From Gallaecimonas xiamenensis 3-C-1 (GTDB taxonomy: Bacteria > Pseudomonadota > Gammaproteobacteria > Enterobacterales > Gallaecimonadaceae): a DNA stretch of 64,000 nt. Each line of letters opens with the position of its first letter. Position 1 is the first letter of the stretch. Shown piece by piece: positions 8,515 to 16,827 of the stretch. Below the pieces are notes generated by a model, which worked only from the letters and a program-made list of their open reading frames with translations, had not been told where the DNA came from and did not search any database. A program made the translations under genes and the position numbers. Location: positions 48,740-112,739 of the forward strand of contig NZ_AMRI01000013.1 of the NCBI RefSeq assembly GCF_000299915.1, written 5' to 3'.

Positions 8515-9179
8515 GGCCCCTCCGTGATCAGCTGGTAGCCGACCCCGCGCAGGGTGCGAATAACGTTGTCCGGATGCAGGTCAGCCATTTTCTTGCGGAT
8601 ATGGGAGACGTGGATATCGATATGGCGATCAAAGGGTTGCAGGCGCCGGCCGAAGGCCTGCTGGCAGATATCTTCCTTGCTGACCACCTCGCCGCAGCGC
8701 TCGAACAGCACCGCCAGCACCCGAAATTCGGCGGCGGTGAGATCCAGCAACTGGCCGTGGTAGCGCACTTCCAGCCGCTCCGGTTGCAGGTCCAGGGCGC
8801 CGACGGCGTTCACCACCGGGTTGAGGCGGCGCAGTATGGCCTGGATACGGGCCACCAGTTCCCGGTGGGAGAAGGGCTTGGCCACGTAGTCGTCGGCCCC
8901 CAGCTCCAGGCCCAGCACCCGGTCCACCTCGTCGCCCCTGGCGGTGAGCATCAGCACCGGCACCTGGCTCTTGTGGCGGATGCCCTTGAGCACCCCGAAG
9001 CCGTCCAGGCCAGGCAGCATCACGTCCAGCAGCACCAGGTCGGGGCCGTTGTCCAGCGCCTGGCGCAGGCCGGTGGGGCCCTCATGGGCCTGTTCCACCT
9101 CCAGGCCGTGGCTCTGGAGGTAATCGGCCAGCAGCTCACAGAGGCTGGTGTCGTCGTCGATAATGAGGATCTTGGTCAT
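8511..9179 (-). CDS. cpxR: envelope-stress response regulator CpxR
   Basis: A 222-residue OmpR/PhoB-type regulator. The receiver domain shows the acidic pair in LIIDDDTSLCELL, the phospho-acceptor aspartate in LVLLDVMLPG (residue about 51) and the lysine in DYVAKPF. The C-terminal winged helix has the DRHIDIHVSHIRKKM recognition helix and the VRTLRGVGYQL wing. It binds GTAAA-N5-GTAAA sites such as the one at 5786-5800. It begins only 62 bases after glnG on the same strand. That short gap contains a single GTAAA half-site but no clear own promoter, so readthrough from glnLG is possible. Confidence 0.94.
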   Translation of the reverse strand: MTKILIIDDDTSLCELLADYLQSHGLEVEQAHEGPTGLRQALDNGPDLVLLDVMLPGLDGFGVLKGIRHKSQVPVLMLTARGDEVDRVLGLELGADDYVAKPFSHRELVARIQAILRRLNPVVNAVGALDLQPERLEVRYHGQLLDLTAAEFRVLAVLFERCGEVVSKEDICQQAFGRRLQPFDRHIDIHVSHIRKKMADLHPDNVIRTLRGVGYQLITEGP

Positions 9180-9241
9180 GGTGGCATCCTATCGCAGTGG
9201 CCGCTGCAGCCAACGGCTTTTACCCTTCTTTGCAAAAGGCC

Positions 9242-10606
9242 CTAGTCCTGGCCCGACAGCTTGCGGGTCAGGGTGTTGCGGCCCCAGCCAAGGCACTTAG
9301 CGGCGTCCTGCTTGTGGCCCTTGCTGTGCCGCAGCGCCACTTCGATGAGCGCCTCTTCCAGCATGCGCTGGGCGTCGGAGGCCACCCCCTGGTTGCCGGC
9401 GGTGAGCAGTTGGTCGGCCCAGACCTTGAGCTCCTCTACCCAGCCCAGGGTGGCCACTTTCGGGTCCAGGCTGTCGGGCAGATCCGCCGGCAGTATTTCC
9501 TGGCCGGCGGCCATGACCGTGAGGTAGCGGCAGGTGTTTTCCAGCTGCCGCACGTTGCCGGGCCAGGGCAGCTTGGTCATCAGCTTGAGGGTGTCGGGGT
9601 GCAGGCGCCGCTCCGGGGTTTGCAGCTCGGCGGCGATGCGCCCCAGGAAGTATTCGGCCAGCTTGGGGATGTCTTCCCGGCGCTCGGCCAGCGGCGGCAA
9701 TTGCACGCGGATAACGTTGAGGCGGTGGAACAGATCTTCCCGAAAGCGGCCCTGCTCTACCCCTTTTTCCAGGTCCTGGTGGGTGGCGGCAATGATGCGC
9801 ACGTCCACCTTGACCGCAACGGCGCCGCCGACCCGGTAGAACTGCCCTTCCTGCAGCACCCGCAGCAGGCGGGTCTGGGCACTGAGCGGCATATCGCCGA
9901 TTTCGTCCAGAAACAGGGTACCGCCGTCGGCCTGCTCGAAGCGCCCTTCACGGCGGCCGGCGGCGCCGGTAAAGGCACCCTTTTCATGGCCGAACAGCTC
10001 GGATTCAATCAAATCGGCGGGGATGGCGGCCATGTTGATCGCCACAAAGGGCCCCTTGCCCCTGGGGCTGTGGCGGTGCAGGGCCCGGGCTACCAGTTCC
10101 TTGCCGGTACCGCTCTGGCCGTTGATCAGCACCGACACCGAGGAGCGCGACAGCCGCCCTATGGCCCGGAACACCGTCTGCATGGCCGGGGCCTCGCCGA
10201 TCAGCTCCGGCAGGTTGCTGGGCAGGCTGGGGGCCTGATCGGGCTCGGCGCTGTCCTGCACCGCCCTTTTCAGTAACGCCACCACTTCGTCCAGGTCGAA
10301 GGGCTTGGGCAGGTACTCGAAGGCGCCGGTCTGATAGGCACTGACGGCGGTGTCCAAGTCCGAGTGGGCGGTCATGATGATGATGGGCAGCTTGGGGTGG
10401 CTCTGGCGCAGGCTGTCGGCCAGGGCCAGGCCGTCCATGCCCGGCATGCGCACGTCGGTGAGCAGCACGTCCGGCTCTTCGTTGGCCAGCGCGTCCAGCA
10501 GGCTGCGGGCGTCCATAAAGGTGGTTACATCCACCTTCTGCTGGCTCAGGGCCCGTTCCAGCACCCAGCGGATGGCGGCGTCGTCGTCCAGTACCCAGGC
10601 CTTCAT
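9242..10606 (-). CDS. glnG: nitrogen regulator NtrC (GlnG), sigma-54 activator
   Basis: A 454-residue enhancer-binding protein that, when phosphorylated by GlnL, activates sigma-54 promoters under nitrogen limitation. The receiver has DDD at residues 7-9 and phospho-acceptor Asp51 in LLTDVRMPG. The AAA+ domain has Walker A NGQSGTGKE, the sigma-54 contact loop GAFTGA and Walker B GTLFLDE. The Fis-type helix-turn-helix at the C-terminus includes AAKCLGWGRNTLTRKL. Length is close to E. coli (469). It overlaps glnL by 4 bases. Its binding sites are visible upstream of glnL and glnA in this window. Confidence 0.96.
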   Translation of the reverse strand: MKAWVLDDDAAIRWVLERALSQQKVDVTTFMDARSLLDALANEEPDVLLTDVRMPGMDGLALADSLRQSHPKLPIIIMTAHSDLDTAVSAYQTGAFEYLPKPFDLDEVVALLKRAVQDSAEPDQAPSLPSNLPELIGEAPAMQTVFRAIGRLSRSSVSVLINGQSGTGKELVARALHRHSPRGKGPFVAINMAAIPADLIESELFGHEKGAFTGAAGRREGRFEQADGGTLFLDEIGDMPLSAQTRLLRVLQEGQFYRVGGAVAVKVDVRIIAATHQDLEKGVEQGRFREDLFHRLNVIRVQLPPLAERREDIPKLAEYFLGRIAAELQTPERRLHPDTLKLMTKLPWPGNVRQLENTCRYLTVMAAGQEILPADLPDSLDPKVATLGWVEELKVWADQLLTAGNQGVASDAQRMLEEALIEVALRHSKGHKQDAAKCLGWGRNTLTRKLSGQD

Positions 10607-11625
10607 TGGCTGTCCTCCATGGGCAGGAAAAGGGTAAAGAGGGTGCGCCCGGGCTTGGAGTCCAGCTCAATGCGGCCACCGTGCAGAGCCACCAGGGACT
10701 GGGCGATAGCCAGGCCCATGCCGGAGCCGTCGGCCCGGCCGGTGACCAGGGGGTAGAAGAGGGTGTCCTTGAGCTTGTCCGGCACCCCTGGGCCGTCGTC
10801 TTCGATATCGATACGGGCCACCATGCGGTGGCGGCTACCCTGCAGGGTCACCCCGGACGCCACCCGGGAGCGCAGCACCACCTGGCCCTGGCTACCCAAG
10901 GCCTGCACCGCGTTTTGCACCACGTTCAGCAGCGCCTGCTCAATCTGGCCCGGGTCCAGGGCCATGTCCGGCAGGGAGGGGTCGTAATCCCGCAATATGC
11001 GGATCCCTTCCGGGGCCTGCAGGCTTACCAGGGTGCGCACCCGCTCCAGCACCTGGTGGATATTGACCAGGCTGCGCTGGGGGCCGGTCTTGGGCCCAAG
11101 CAGCCGGTCCACCAGGGCGGTCAGGCGGTCCACCTGGGCCAGGATCAGGTCGGTGTATTCCCGCTGGGCGGCGGTCAGTTCCAGGGCCAGCAACTGGGCG
11201 GCGCCCCGCAGCCCCCCCAGGGGGTTTTTAATCTCGTGGGCAAGCCCCCGCAGGATCTCCTGGCTGGCCTGCTGCTGCACCTGGTGGAAGGCATCCTGGG
11301 ACAGCCTTTTCAGCTGGTCTATGGGGGTCAGTTCAATAATGAGGTAGCGGGCGTCGCTTTCCAGCACCGACACCGCCAGCTCCACATGGACCTGGCCCAG
11401 GTCGCAGTCGGCGTCGATAAAACCCTGACCCGTCGCCAGGGTCTCCACGAAGCGGCCGAGGCCGGGGCGCTCGCCGAAAAGACAGTCCAGGCCCTGGCCC
11501 TGGCTTTTAACCCGGGACACCCCCAGCAGGGACTCGGCGGCGGTATTGAGGTAGGCGACGTTCAAGGCCGCATCCACCACCACCACGCCGGTGATCAGAT
11601 TGTCCAGTACCTGCTGCTTGTCCAA
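10603..11625 (-). CDS. glnL: nitrogen-regulation sensor kinase NtrB (GlnL)
   Basis: A 340-residue cytosolic histidine kinase/phosphatase that controls GlnG according to PII status. It has an N-terminal PAS-like sensor (about residues 5-110), phospho-acceptor His130 in GLAHEIKNPLGGLRGAA, an N box (NVVQNAVQAL) and G boxes (EDDGPGVP, GSGMGLAIAQ). The start chosen is TTG at 11625, preceded by GGGGAG at good spacing and giving MDKQQVLDNLITG, which fits the family N-terminus. The upstream in-frame ATG at 11694 would run through the NtrC operator. It is cotranscribed with glnG. Confidence 0.93.
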   Translation of the reverse strand: MDKQQVLDNLITGVVVVDAALNVAYLNTAAESLLGVSRVKSQGQGLDCLFGERPGLGRFVETLATGQGFIDADCDLGQVHVELAVSVLESDARYLIIELTPIDQLKRLSQDAFHQVQQQASQEILRGLAHEIKNPLGGLRGAAQLLALELTAAQREYTDLILAQVDRLTALVDRLLGPKTGPQRSLVNIHQVLERVRTLVSLQAPEGIRILRDYDPSLPDMALDPGQIEQALLNVVQNAVQALGSQGQVVLRSRVASGVTLQGSRHRMVARIDIEDDGPGVPDKLKDTLFYPLVTGRADGSGMGLAIAQSLVALHGGRIELDSKPGRTLFTLFLPMEDSQ

Positions 11626-11650
11626 GGTCGGCTCCCCTCTCTGCCTGCCA

Positions 11651-11669
11651 TTGCACCAAAATGGTGCAA
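11651..11669. promoter_or_regulatory. NtrC-binding site upstream of glnL
   Basis: The sequence TTGCACCAAAATGGTGCAA is a perfect dyad matching the NtrC consensus TGCACC-N5-GGTGCA. It lies 26-44 bases upstream of the glnL TTG start, where bound NtrC would cover a promoter. This implies autorepression of glnLG, as at E. coli glnLp. Confidence 0.88.
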
Positions 11670-11723
11670 AACTCAGTGTAGAGAAAAAAGCCAAGACTGG
11701 CTAGGGTGCAGAGGCCGCAACGC

Positions 11724-11743
11724 TCTGTCATTTGAGTGACAGA
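11724..11743. promoter_or_regulatory. inverted repeat overlapping the MipA/OmpV gene promoter
   Basis: Perfect seven-base dyad TCTGTCA-N6-TGACAGA. It overlaps a plausible -35 (TTGAGT, 11732-11737) that is paired with TAAGAT (11754-11759) at 16-base spacing. It is probably an operator; I cannot name the regulator. Confidence 0.45.
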
Positions 11744-11796
11744 TCACAATCGCTAAGATATTGAGCAACTTTTTCTTTTTCTGACAAGGAACGCCC

Positions 11797-12546
11797 ATGA
11801 AAGCCCCCTTGACCCTGCTGGCCCTGAGCCTGGCCCTGCCCGGCCTGGCGGCCGCCCAGGAAAGCCGTTGGTCCGCCGGTATCGGCGTGATCGACTCTCC
11901 CTCTCCCTATATCGGTATGGATCGCCAAACCAATGTGATCCCGGTACTGGGCTATGAAGGGGAGAACTTCTACCTGCGCGGCCCCGCTGCCGGTTATTAC
12001 CTGGCCAGGGATCAGAAGTGGTCGGTTTCCATCGGCCTGCAGCTGGCGCCGTCCAGGCTGGATACGGACGAGTCTGACGATGCCCGCATCAAACGCCTGG
12101 ACGACAGGGATTTCAGCGCGTTGGGTGGCCTGCGCGCCCGCTACGGCGCCGACTGGGGCGCCCTGGAAGCCATAGTGGCCACAGATGTCAGCGGCAAGCA
12201 CCACGGCCAGTATGCCGAGGTGGCCTACAAGTATCCCATCAGCCTGCTGGGCAAGACCCTGCGCTTGACCCCGGGTCTGGGTATCAACCACTACTCGGCG
12301 GACTACGCCGACTACTACTTCGGGGTCAGTGCCGCCGAATCGGTGCGCAGCGGCTTTGCCCAGTACCAACCGGGTTCCACCCAGAACAGCTTTGTGGAGC
12401 TGGGGGCCCTTTGGCAGATCAATGCCAACTGGCAGTTGGTGGGCAACCTGCGCCAGATCTGGCTGGGTAGCGAATTGAAGGACAGCCCCATAGTGGAAGA
12501 CGACACCACCAGTTCGGCTTACGCCGGGGTGGTCTACCGCTTCTAA
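11797..12546 (+). CDS. MipA/OmpV family outer-membrane protein
   Basis: A 249-residue exported protein with signal peptide MKAPLTLLALSLALPGLAAA and cleavage near AAAQE. Family features include VIDSPSPYIGMDRQTNVIPVLGYEGENFYLRG (broken up over residues 32-64), a middle DWGALEAIVATDVSG strand and GLGINHYSADYADYYFG. It ends with the beta-barrel closing strand SSAYAGVVYRF and a terminal phenylalanine. MipA was described as a scaffold for murein enzymes and OmpV as an outer-membrane protein, so the role here is uncertain. The 3' end overlaps the convergent DUF4124 gene by 4 bases. A dyad operator lies 54 bases upstream of the start. Confidence 0.88.
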   Translation: MKAPLTLLALSLALPGLAAAQESRWSAGIGVIDSPSPYIGMDRQTNVIPVLGYEGENFYLRGPAAGYYLARDQKWSVSIGLQLAPSRLDTDESDDARIKRLDDRDFSALGGLRARYGADWGALEAIVATDVSGKHHGQYAEVAYKYPISLLGKTLRLTPGLGINHYSADYADYYFGVSAAESVRSGFAQYQPGSTQNSFVELGALWQINANWQLVGNLRQIWLGSELKDSPIVEDDTTSSAYAGVVYRF

Positions 12547-13082
12547 TTGCCGCCGCTGCGAGTGGGGCTGAAGATGCTGGCCCGCTGCATGTAGAAGAGG
12601 CGGGACGGGCTTTCGGCGGCGATCTTGTTGTCGCGGTTAATGAGCTGCACCTTAATCTGGTGCTCGCCCCTGTCCACGTTGTCCACTTCGATCACCGGCA
12701 CGGTACGGGCCGGCCCAAAGGGCTGGCCGTCCATGAACAGTTGCAGACGCTGGCCCCGGATCATCTGGGGAGACAGGTCCACCACCACCGTCAACTTGCC
12801 TTCGTTTTCCCGCACCGTTTCCTCTTGGGCCGGGCTGGTGATACTCAGTTGCCAGCGCGGGCCGCTGGCAACCGGTTGTTCCTGGGGTTTGAGAATATTG
12901 GTGTCGGCCTTGGGGATGGCGTAGCTGGGTGAATGTTCCACGGCCAGTTCTGTGGCGTTGGCATGGGGCTTGTCTGAATAATGCACCACCCCTTTTTCAT
13001 CCTTCCAAGTGTAGACCTTGGCCGGCTCGGCGGCAGAAACCGCCAGGGCGGCGAACAGCAGCAGTAACATGGGTGATTTCAT
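12543..13082 (-). CDS. DUF4124-domain exported protein
   Basis: A 179-residue exported protein. The signal peptide is MKSPMLLLLFAALAVSAAE. A DUF4124 domain follows at about residues 20-60 (KVYTWKDEKGVVHYSDKP), then an Ig-like/Fn3-like beta region (SITSPAQEETVRENEG to RLFYMQRASIF). DUF4124 proteins of this layout commonly sit between glnA and glnL in Gammaproteobacteria, as here, but their function is unknown. It has its own short upstream region (13083-13196) next to the glnA terminator. The 3' end overlaps the MipA/OmpV gene by 4 bases. Confidence 0.85.
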   Translation of the reverse strand: MKSPMLLLLFAALAVSAAEPAKVYTWKDEKGVVHYSDKPHANATELAVEHSPSYAIPKADTNILKPQEQPVASGPRWQLSITSPAQEETVRENEGKLTVVVDLSPQMIRGQRLQLFMDGQPFGPARTVPVIEVDNVDRGEHQIKVQLINRDNKIAAESPSRLFYMQRASIFSPTRSGGN

Positions 13083-13196
13083 AGGGCGTCCCCGGCAACT
13101 TTTCTAGAGTCTAGCCAAATTCAACGGCCAGCACTTGTCCATGGCAAGCAGTTTTTGGCACCCCTGCGGCCGCCTGATATCCCTTTGAAGCGACCA

Positions 13197-13222
13197 TAAA
13201 AAAGCCCACCTTTCGGTGGGCC
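13197..13222 (-). terminator. rho-independent terminator of glnA
   Basis: On the reverse strand: GCCCACCGAAAGGTGGGC followed by TTTTTTAT. It lies 28 bases after the glnA stop. Confidence 0.9.
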
Positions 13223-13249
13223 CAACACGCAAAGCAGCAATGTGTGTTG

Positions 13250-14659
13250 TTAAACGCTGTAGTACAGCTCGAACTCGACCGGGTGAGTGGTCATGGCGAT
13301 GCGCTTGGCTTCAGCGGCCTTGATGCCGATGTAAGCGTCGATGGCTTCGTCAGTGAACACACCGCCACGGGTCAGGAACTCACGGTCGCTGTCCAGGCAG
13401 GCCAGGGCCTCTTCCAGGCTGGCTGCAACGGTCGGGATCTCGGCCGCTTCTTCCGGGGGCAGGTCGTAGAGATCCTTGTCCATGGCGTCGCCGGGGTGGA
13501 TCTTGTTCTGGATACCGTCCAGGCCGGCCATCAGCAGGGCGGCAAAACCCAGGTAGGGGTTGGCGGTCGGATCCGGGAAACGTACCTCGATACGGCGCGC
13601 TTTGGGGCTGGTCACGTAAGGAATACGGATGGAAGCAGAACGGTTGCGGGCACTGTAGGCCAGCATGACCGGGGCTTCGAAGCCAGGCACCAGACGCTTG
13701 TAGGAGTTGGTAGAAGCGTTGGTGAAGGCGTTGATGGCCTTGGCGTGTTTGATGATACCGCCGATGTAGTACAGAGCTTCTTCAGACAGGCCGCCGTATT
13801 TGTCGCCAGCGAAGATGTTTTTGCCATCTTTGCTCAGGGACTGGTGACAGTGCATGCCGGAGCCGTTGTCGCCAACGATGGGCTTGGGCATGAAGGTGGC
13901 GGTTTTGCCGTAGGCGTGGGCCACGTTGTGCACGACGTACTTGTAGATCTGAATTTCGTCGGCCTTGACGGTCAGGGTGTTGAAACGGGTAGCCACTTCG
14001 TTCTGGCCGGCGGTGGCCACTTCGTGGTGGTGGGCTTCAACCACCAGGCCCATCTCTTCCATCACCATACACATGGCGGAGCGGATGTCCTGGGCGGAGT
14101 CGACAGGAGCAACCGGGAAGTAACCGCCTTTAACCATGGGGCGGTGACCCTTGTTGCCGGCGTCGTATTCGCGGCCGGTGTTCCAGGCAGCTTCTTCGGA
14201 GTCGAGCTTGTAGAAGCAACCGGACATGTCGGCGCCGAAACGGACATCGTCGAACATGAAGAATTCGGGCTCAGGACCAAACAGCACGGTGTCGGCAATG
14301 CCGGTGGACTTGAGGTAGGTCTCGGCGCGCTTGGCGATGGAACGCGGGTCGCGGTCGTAGCCTTGCAGGGTAGTGGGCTCGAGGATGTCGCAGCGCAGGA
14401 TCAGGGTTACTTCTTCGGCGAAGGGGTCCAGCACGGCGGTGGTCAGATCCGGTTTGAGGATCATGTCGGATTCGTTGATGTGCTTCCAGCCAATGATGGA
14501 GGAGCCGTCAAACATCTTGCCGTCTTCCAAGAAGTCCACGTCTACCTGATGGTGAGGGATGGAGACGTGCTGCTCTTTACCTTTGGTGTCGGTGAAACGC
14601 AGGTCGACAAATTTGACTTCGTGTTCTTTGATCAGGTCGAGAATATGCTCAACGGACAT
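13250..14659 (-). CDS. glnA: glutamine synthetase type I
   Basis: A 469-residue dodecameric enzyme joining ammonia to glutamate with ATP, the central ammonium-assimilation step. Motifs visible include FDGSSIIGW near residue 50, metal-site segments such as [15 protein letters not shown], and the ATP-binding [16 protein letters not shown]. The adenylylation site is Tyr398 in DLYDLPPEE, so activity is probably controlled by GlnE. Length equals E. coli GlnA. An AACGGAGGTTATTTC-type ribosome site precedes the start. The upstream region has a sigma-54 promoter and an NtrC enhancer. Confidence 0.98.
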   Translation of the reverse strand: MSVEHILDLIKEHEVKFVDLRFTDTKGKEQHVSIPHHQVDVDFLEDGKMFDGSSIIGWKHINESDMILKPDLTTAVLDPFAEEVTLILRCDILEPTTLQGYDRDPRSIAKRAETYLKSTGIADTVLFGPEPEFFMFDDVRFGADMSGCFYKLDSEEAAWNTGREYDAGNKGHRPMVKGGYFPVAPVDSAQDIRSAMCMVMEEMGLVVEAHHHEVATAGQNEVATRFNTLTVKADEIQIYKYVVHNVAHAYGKTATFMPKPIVGDNGSGMHCHQSLSKDGKNIFAGDKYGGLSEEALYYIGGIIKHAKAINAFTNASTNSYKRLVPGFEAPVMLAYSARNRSASIRIPYVTSPKARRIEVRFPDPTANPYLGFAALLMAGLDGIQNKIHPGDAMDKDLYDLPPEEAAEIPTVAASLEEALACLDSDREFLTRGGVFTDEAIDAYIGIKAAEAKRIAMTTHPVEFELYYSV

Positions 14660-14720
14660 TCGAAATAACCTCCGGTTAGAAGTAGTTGACGCCTGGCTGG
14701 GGCATCGCTGGGCTCTCTAC

Positions 14721-14737
14721 TACAAATCCCTTGCCAA
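14721..14737 (-). promoter_or_regulatory. glnAp2: sigma-54 promoter of glnA
   Basis: On the reverse strand TTGGCAAGGGATTTGTA agrees with the sigma-54 consensus YTGGCACGRNNNTTGCW at all but two positions. It has GG and the -12 dinucleotide at N10 spacing, although the -12 pair is GT rather than GC. It lies about 60 bases upstream of the glnA start and about 95 bases from the strong NtrC dyad. Confidence 0.75.
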
Positions 14738-14800
14738 CTTTCCAAAGGGTTGTTTTACATGGACAAATATCCAAACCTCTGGGCCAGACCCCTGGGGTTA

Positions 14801-14839
14801 TGCACCAGAACGGATCGGCATTTGCACCATGCTGGTGCA
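14801..14839. promoter_or_regulatory. NtrC enhancer for glnA (one strong, one weak site)
   Basis: TGCACCATGCTGGTGCA at 14823-14839 is a perfect NtrC dyad. A second copy at 14801-14817 has only the left half intact (TGCACCAGAACGGATCG). Their centres are 22 bases apart, two helical turns, as in tandem NtrC enhancers. The strong site is about 119 bases upstream of the predicted glnA transcription start. Confidence 0.85.
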
Positions 14840-14879
14840 TGCCCGGCCCGCTGGCACGAAAATCAGTTTACGCTTAGTA

Positions 14880-14908
14880 CTGTTAAAGTCATGTGGCTTG
14901 AGTACAAT
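14880..14908 (+). promoter_or_regulatory. putative promoter of typA
   Basis: A -10-like TACAAT lies at 14903-14908 with a weak -35 (CTGTTA, 14880-14885) at 17 bases. It is placed 32 bases before the typA GTG. Confidence 0.4.
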
Positions 14909-14939
14909 AGCGGCCATTTTTTCGCCTGAGGCCCCCCTT

Positions 14940-16778
14940 GTGATCAACAAGCTGAGAAACATCGCCATCATCGCCCACGTCGACCACGGTAAGACCACCC
15001 TGGTAGACAAGCTGCTGTCCCAATCCGGCACCCTGGAAAGCCGTGGCGAAATGGCTGAGCGCGTAATGGACTCCAACGACCAGGAGCGTGAGCGCGGCAT
15101 TACCATCCTCGCCAAGAACACCGCTATCCGTTGGACTTCCCCCGCTGGCGAAGAGTACCGCATCAACATCGTGGACACCCCCGGACACGCCGACTTCGGC
15201 GGCGAGGTAGAGCGGGTACTGTCCATGGTGGACTCCGTGCTGCTGCTGGTTGACGCCCAAGAAGGCCCCATGCCACAAACCCGTTTTGTGACCCAAAAAG
15301 CCTTCGCCCAGGGCCTCAAGCCCATCGTCGTTATCAACAAGATCGACAAGCCCGGCGCCCGCCCTGACTGGGTTATCGACCAGGTATTCGACCTGTTCGA
15401 CAACCTGGGTGCCACCGACGAGCAGCTGGACTTCCCTATCGTTTACGCCTCTGCCCTGAACGGCTGGGCCAGCAAGTCCGACAGCGAAGTGGGCAGCGAC
15501 ATGACCGCGCTGTTCGAAACCGTTATCGAGAAAGTGTCCCCGCCGGACGTTGACCTCGAAGGCGGCCTGCAAATGCAGATCTCCCAGCTCGACTACAGCT
15601 CCTATGTGGGCGTTATCGGCATCGGCCGCATCAAGCGCGGCAAGGTCAAGGTTGGCCAGCAGGTTACCGTAGTAGGCGCCGACGGCTCCAAGCGCAACGG
15701 CAAGGTTGGCCAGGTGCTGGGCTACATGGGCCTGGACCGCTTCGAAACCACCGAAGCCACCGCTGGTGACATCGTCGCCATCACCGGCCTGGGTGAGCTG
15801 AAGATCTCCGACACCGTTTGTGACCCGGCCAACGTCGAGGCCCTGCCGGCCCTGACCGTGGACGAGCCCACCGTTACCATGAACTTCTGCGTAAACACCT
15901 CGCCCTTCGCCGGCAAGGAAGGCAAGTTCGTAACTTCTCGCCAGATCCTTGACCGCCTGACCCAGGAGCTCAAGCACAACGTGGCCCTGCGCGTTGAAGA
16001 GACCCAGGACCCGGACACCTTCCGCGTGTCTGGCCGTGGTGAACTGCACCTGGGCGTGCTGATCGAGAACATGCGCCGTGAAGGCTTCGAGCTGGCTGTT
16101 TCCCGTCCCCAGGTGATCATGCGCACCAACGAAGCGGGCGAGAAAGAAGAGCCCATGGAAACCCTGACCGTGGACGTGGAAGAACAGTCCCAGGGCAGCG
16201 TCATGGAGGCCCTTGGCCTGCGTAAGGCAGAGCTTCGCAACATGGACATCGACGGCAAGGGCCGTGTCCGTATCGACTTCATGATCCCGGCCCGTGGCCT
16301 GATCGGCTTCCAGACCGACTTCATGACCATGACCTCCGGTACCGGCCTGATGTACCACAGCTTTGACCACTACGGCCCCTTCAAAGGCGGCACTATCGGT
16401 CAGCGCAACAACGGCGTACTGATCTCCAACGCCACCGGTAAGGCCCTGGCCTACGCCCTGTTCAACCTGCAAGAGCGCGGCCGCCTCTTTATCGGCCACG
16501 CCGTCGAGGTGTACGAAGGCCAGGTGATCGGTATCCACAGCCGTGACAACGATCTCACCGTAAACTGCCTCAAAGGCAAGCAGCTGACCAACATGCGCGC
16601 TGCCGGTACCGACGAAGCCCTGACCCTGACCCCGCCGATCAAGATGACTCTGGAACGCGCCATGGAATTCATCGACGACGACGAGCTGGTGGAAGTCACC
16701 CCGCAGAGCATCCGTATCCGTAAGCGTTTCCTGACCGAAAACGACCGTAAGCGCGCTTCCCGCGCGTCCAAGGACTAA
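14940..16778 (+). CDS. typA: ribosome-associated GTPase TypA/BipA
   Basis: A 612-residue translational GTPase that acts in ribosome assembly and stress adaptation. It starts VINKLRNIAIIAHVDHGKTTLV with G1 at residues 13-20. G2/G3 follow (RERGITI, DTPGHADFGGEVERVL), then G4 NKIDKP. The C-terminal part contains the BipA-specific segments ARGLIGFQTDFMT and GQRNNGVLI. The start chosen is GTG at 14940, which gives the family N-terminus. The reading frame stays open upstream to 14559 through the glnA promoter, but that is not coding. Length fits E. coli (607). Confidence 0.96.
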   Translation: MINKLRNIAIIAHVDHGKTTLVDKLLSQSGTLESRGEMAERVMDSNDQERERGITILAKNTAIRWTSPAGEEYRINIVDTPGHADFGGEVERVLSMVDSVLLLVDAQEGPMPQTRFVTQKAFAQGLKPIVVINKIDKPGARPDWVIDQVFDLFDNLGATDEQLDFPIVYASALNGWASKSDSEVGSDMTALFETVIEKVSPPDVDLEGGLQMQISQLDYSSYVGVIGIGRIKRGKVKVGQQVTVVGADGSKRNGKVGQVLGYMGLDRFETTEATAGDIVAITGLGELKISDTVCDPANVEALPALTVDEPTVTMNFCVNTSPFAGKEGKFVTSRQILDRLTQELKHNVALRVEETQDPDTFRVSGRGELHLGVLIENMRREGFELAVSRPQVIMRTNEAGEKEEPMETLTVDVEEQSQGSVMEALGLRKAELRNMDIDGKGRVRIDFMIPARGLIGFQTDFMTMTSGTGLMYHSFDHYGPFKGGTIGQRNNGVLISNATGKALAYALFNLQERGRLFIGHAVEVYEGQVIGIHSRDNDLTVNCLKGKQLTNMRAAGTDEALTLTPPIKMTLERAMEFIDDDELVEVTPQSIRIRKRFLTENDRKRASRASKD

Positions 16779-16792
16779 GGTTAGGTTCAATA

Positions 16793-16822
16793 AAAACGGC
16801 GCCCTTGGGCGCCGTTTTTTTT
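16793..16822. terminator. terminator after typA (likely bidirectional)
   Basis: AAAAACGGCGCCC / GGGCGCCGTTTTT hairpin followed by TTT on the plus strand and an A tract before it. It lies between typA and the convergent GGDEF gene. Confidence 0.92.
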
Positions 16823-16827
16823 GCACT

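Noticed and set aside
9180..9241. CpxR autoregulation site before cpxR
   Set aside because: Only one GTAAA half is present. The second half at N5 is TTGGC.
14559..14939. Upstream in-frame extension of typA
   Set aside because: It covers the start of glnA and its regulatory region, has no ribosome site and no homology to the family N-terminus.
14889..16826. 645-residue reverse open frame opposite typA
   Set aside because: It mirrors typA, has no recognisable domain, and typA is unmistakable on the other strand.
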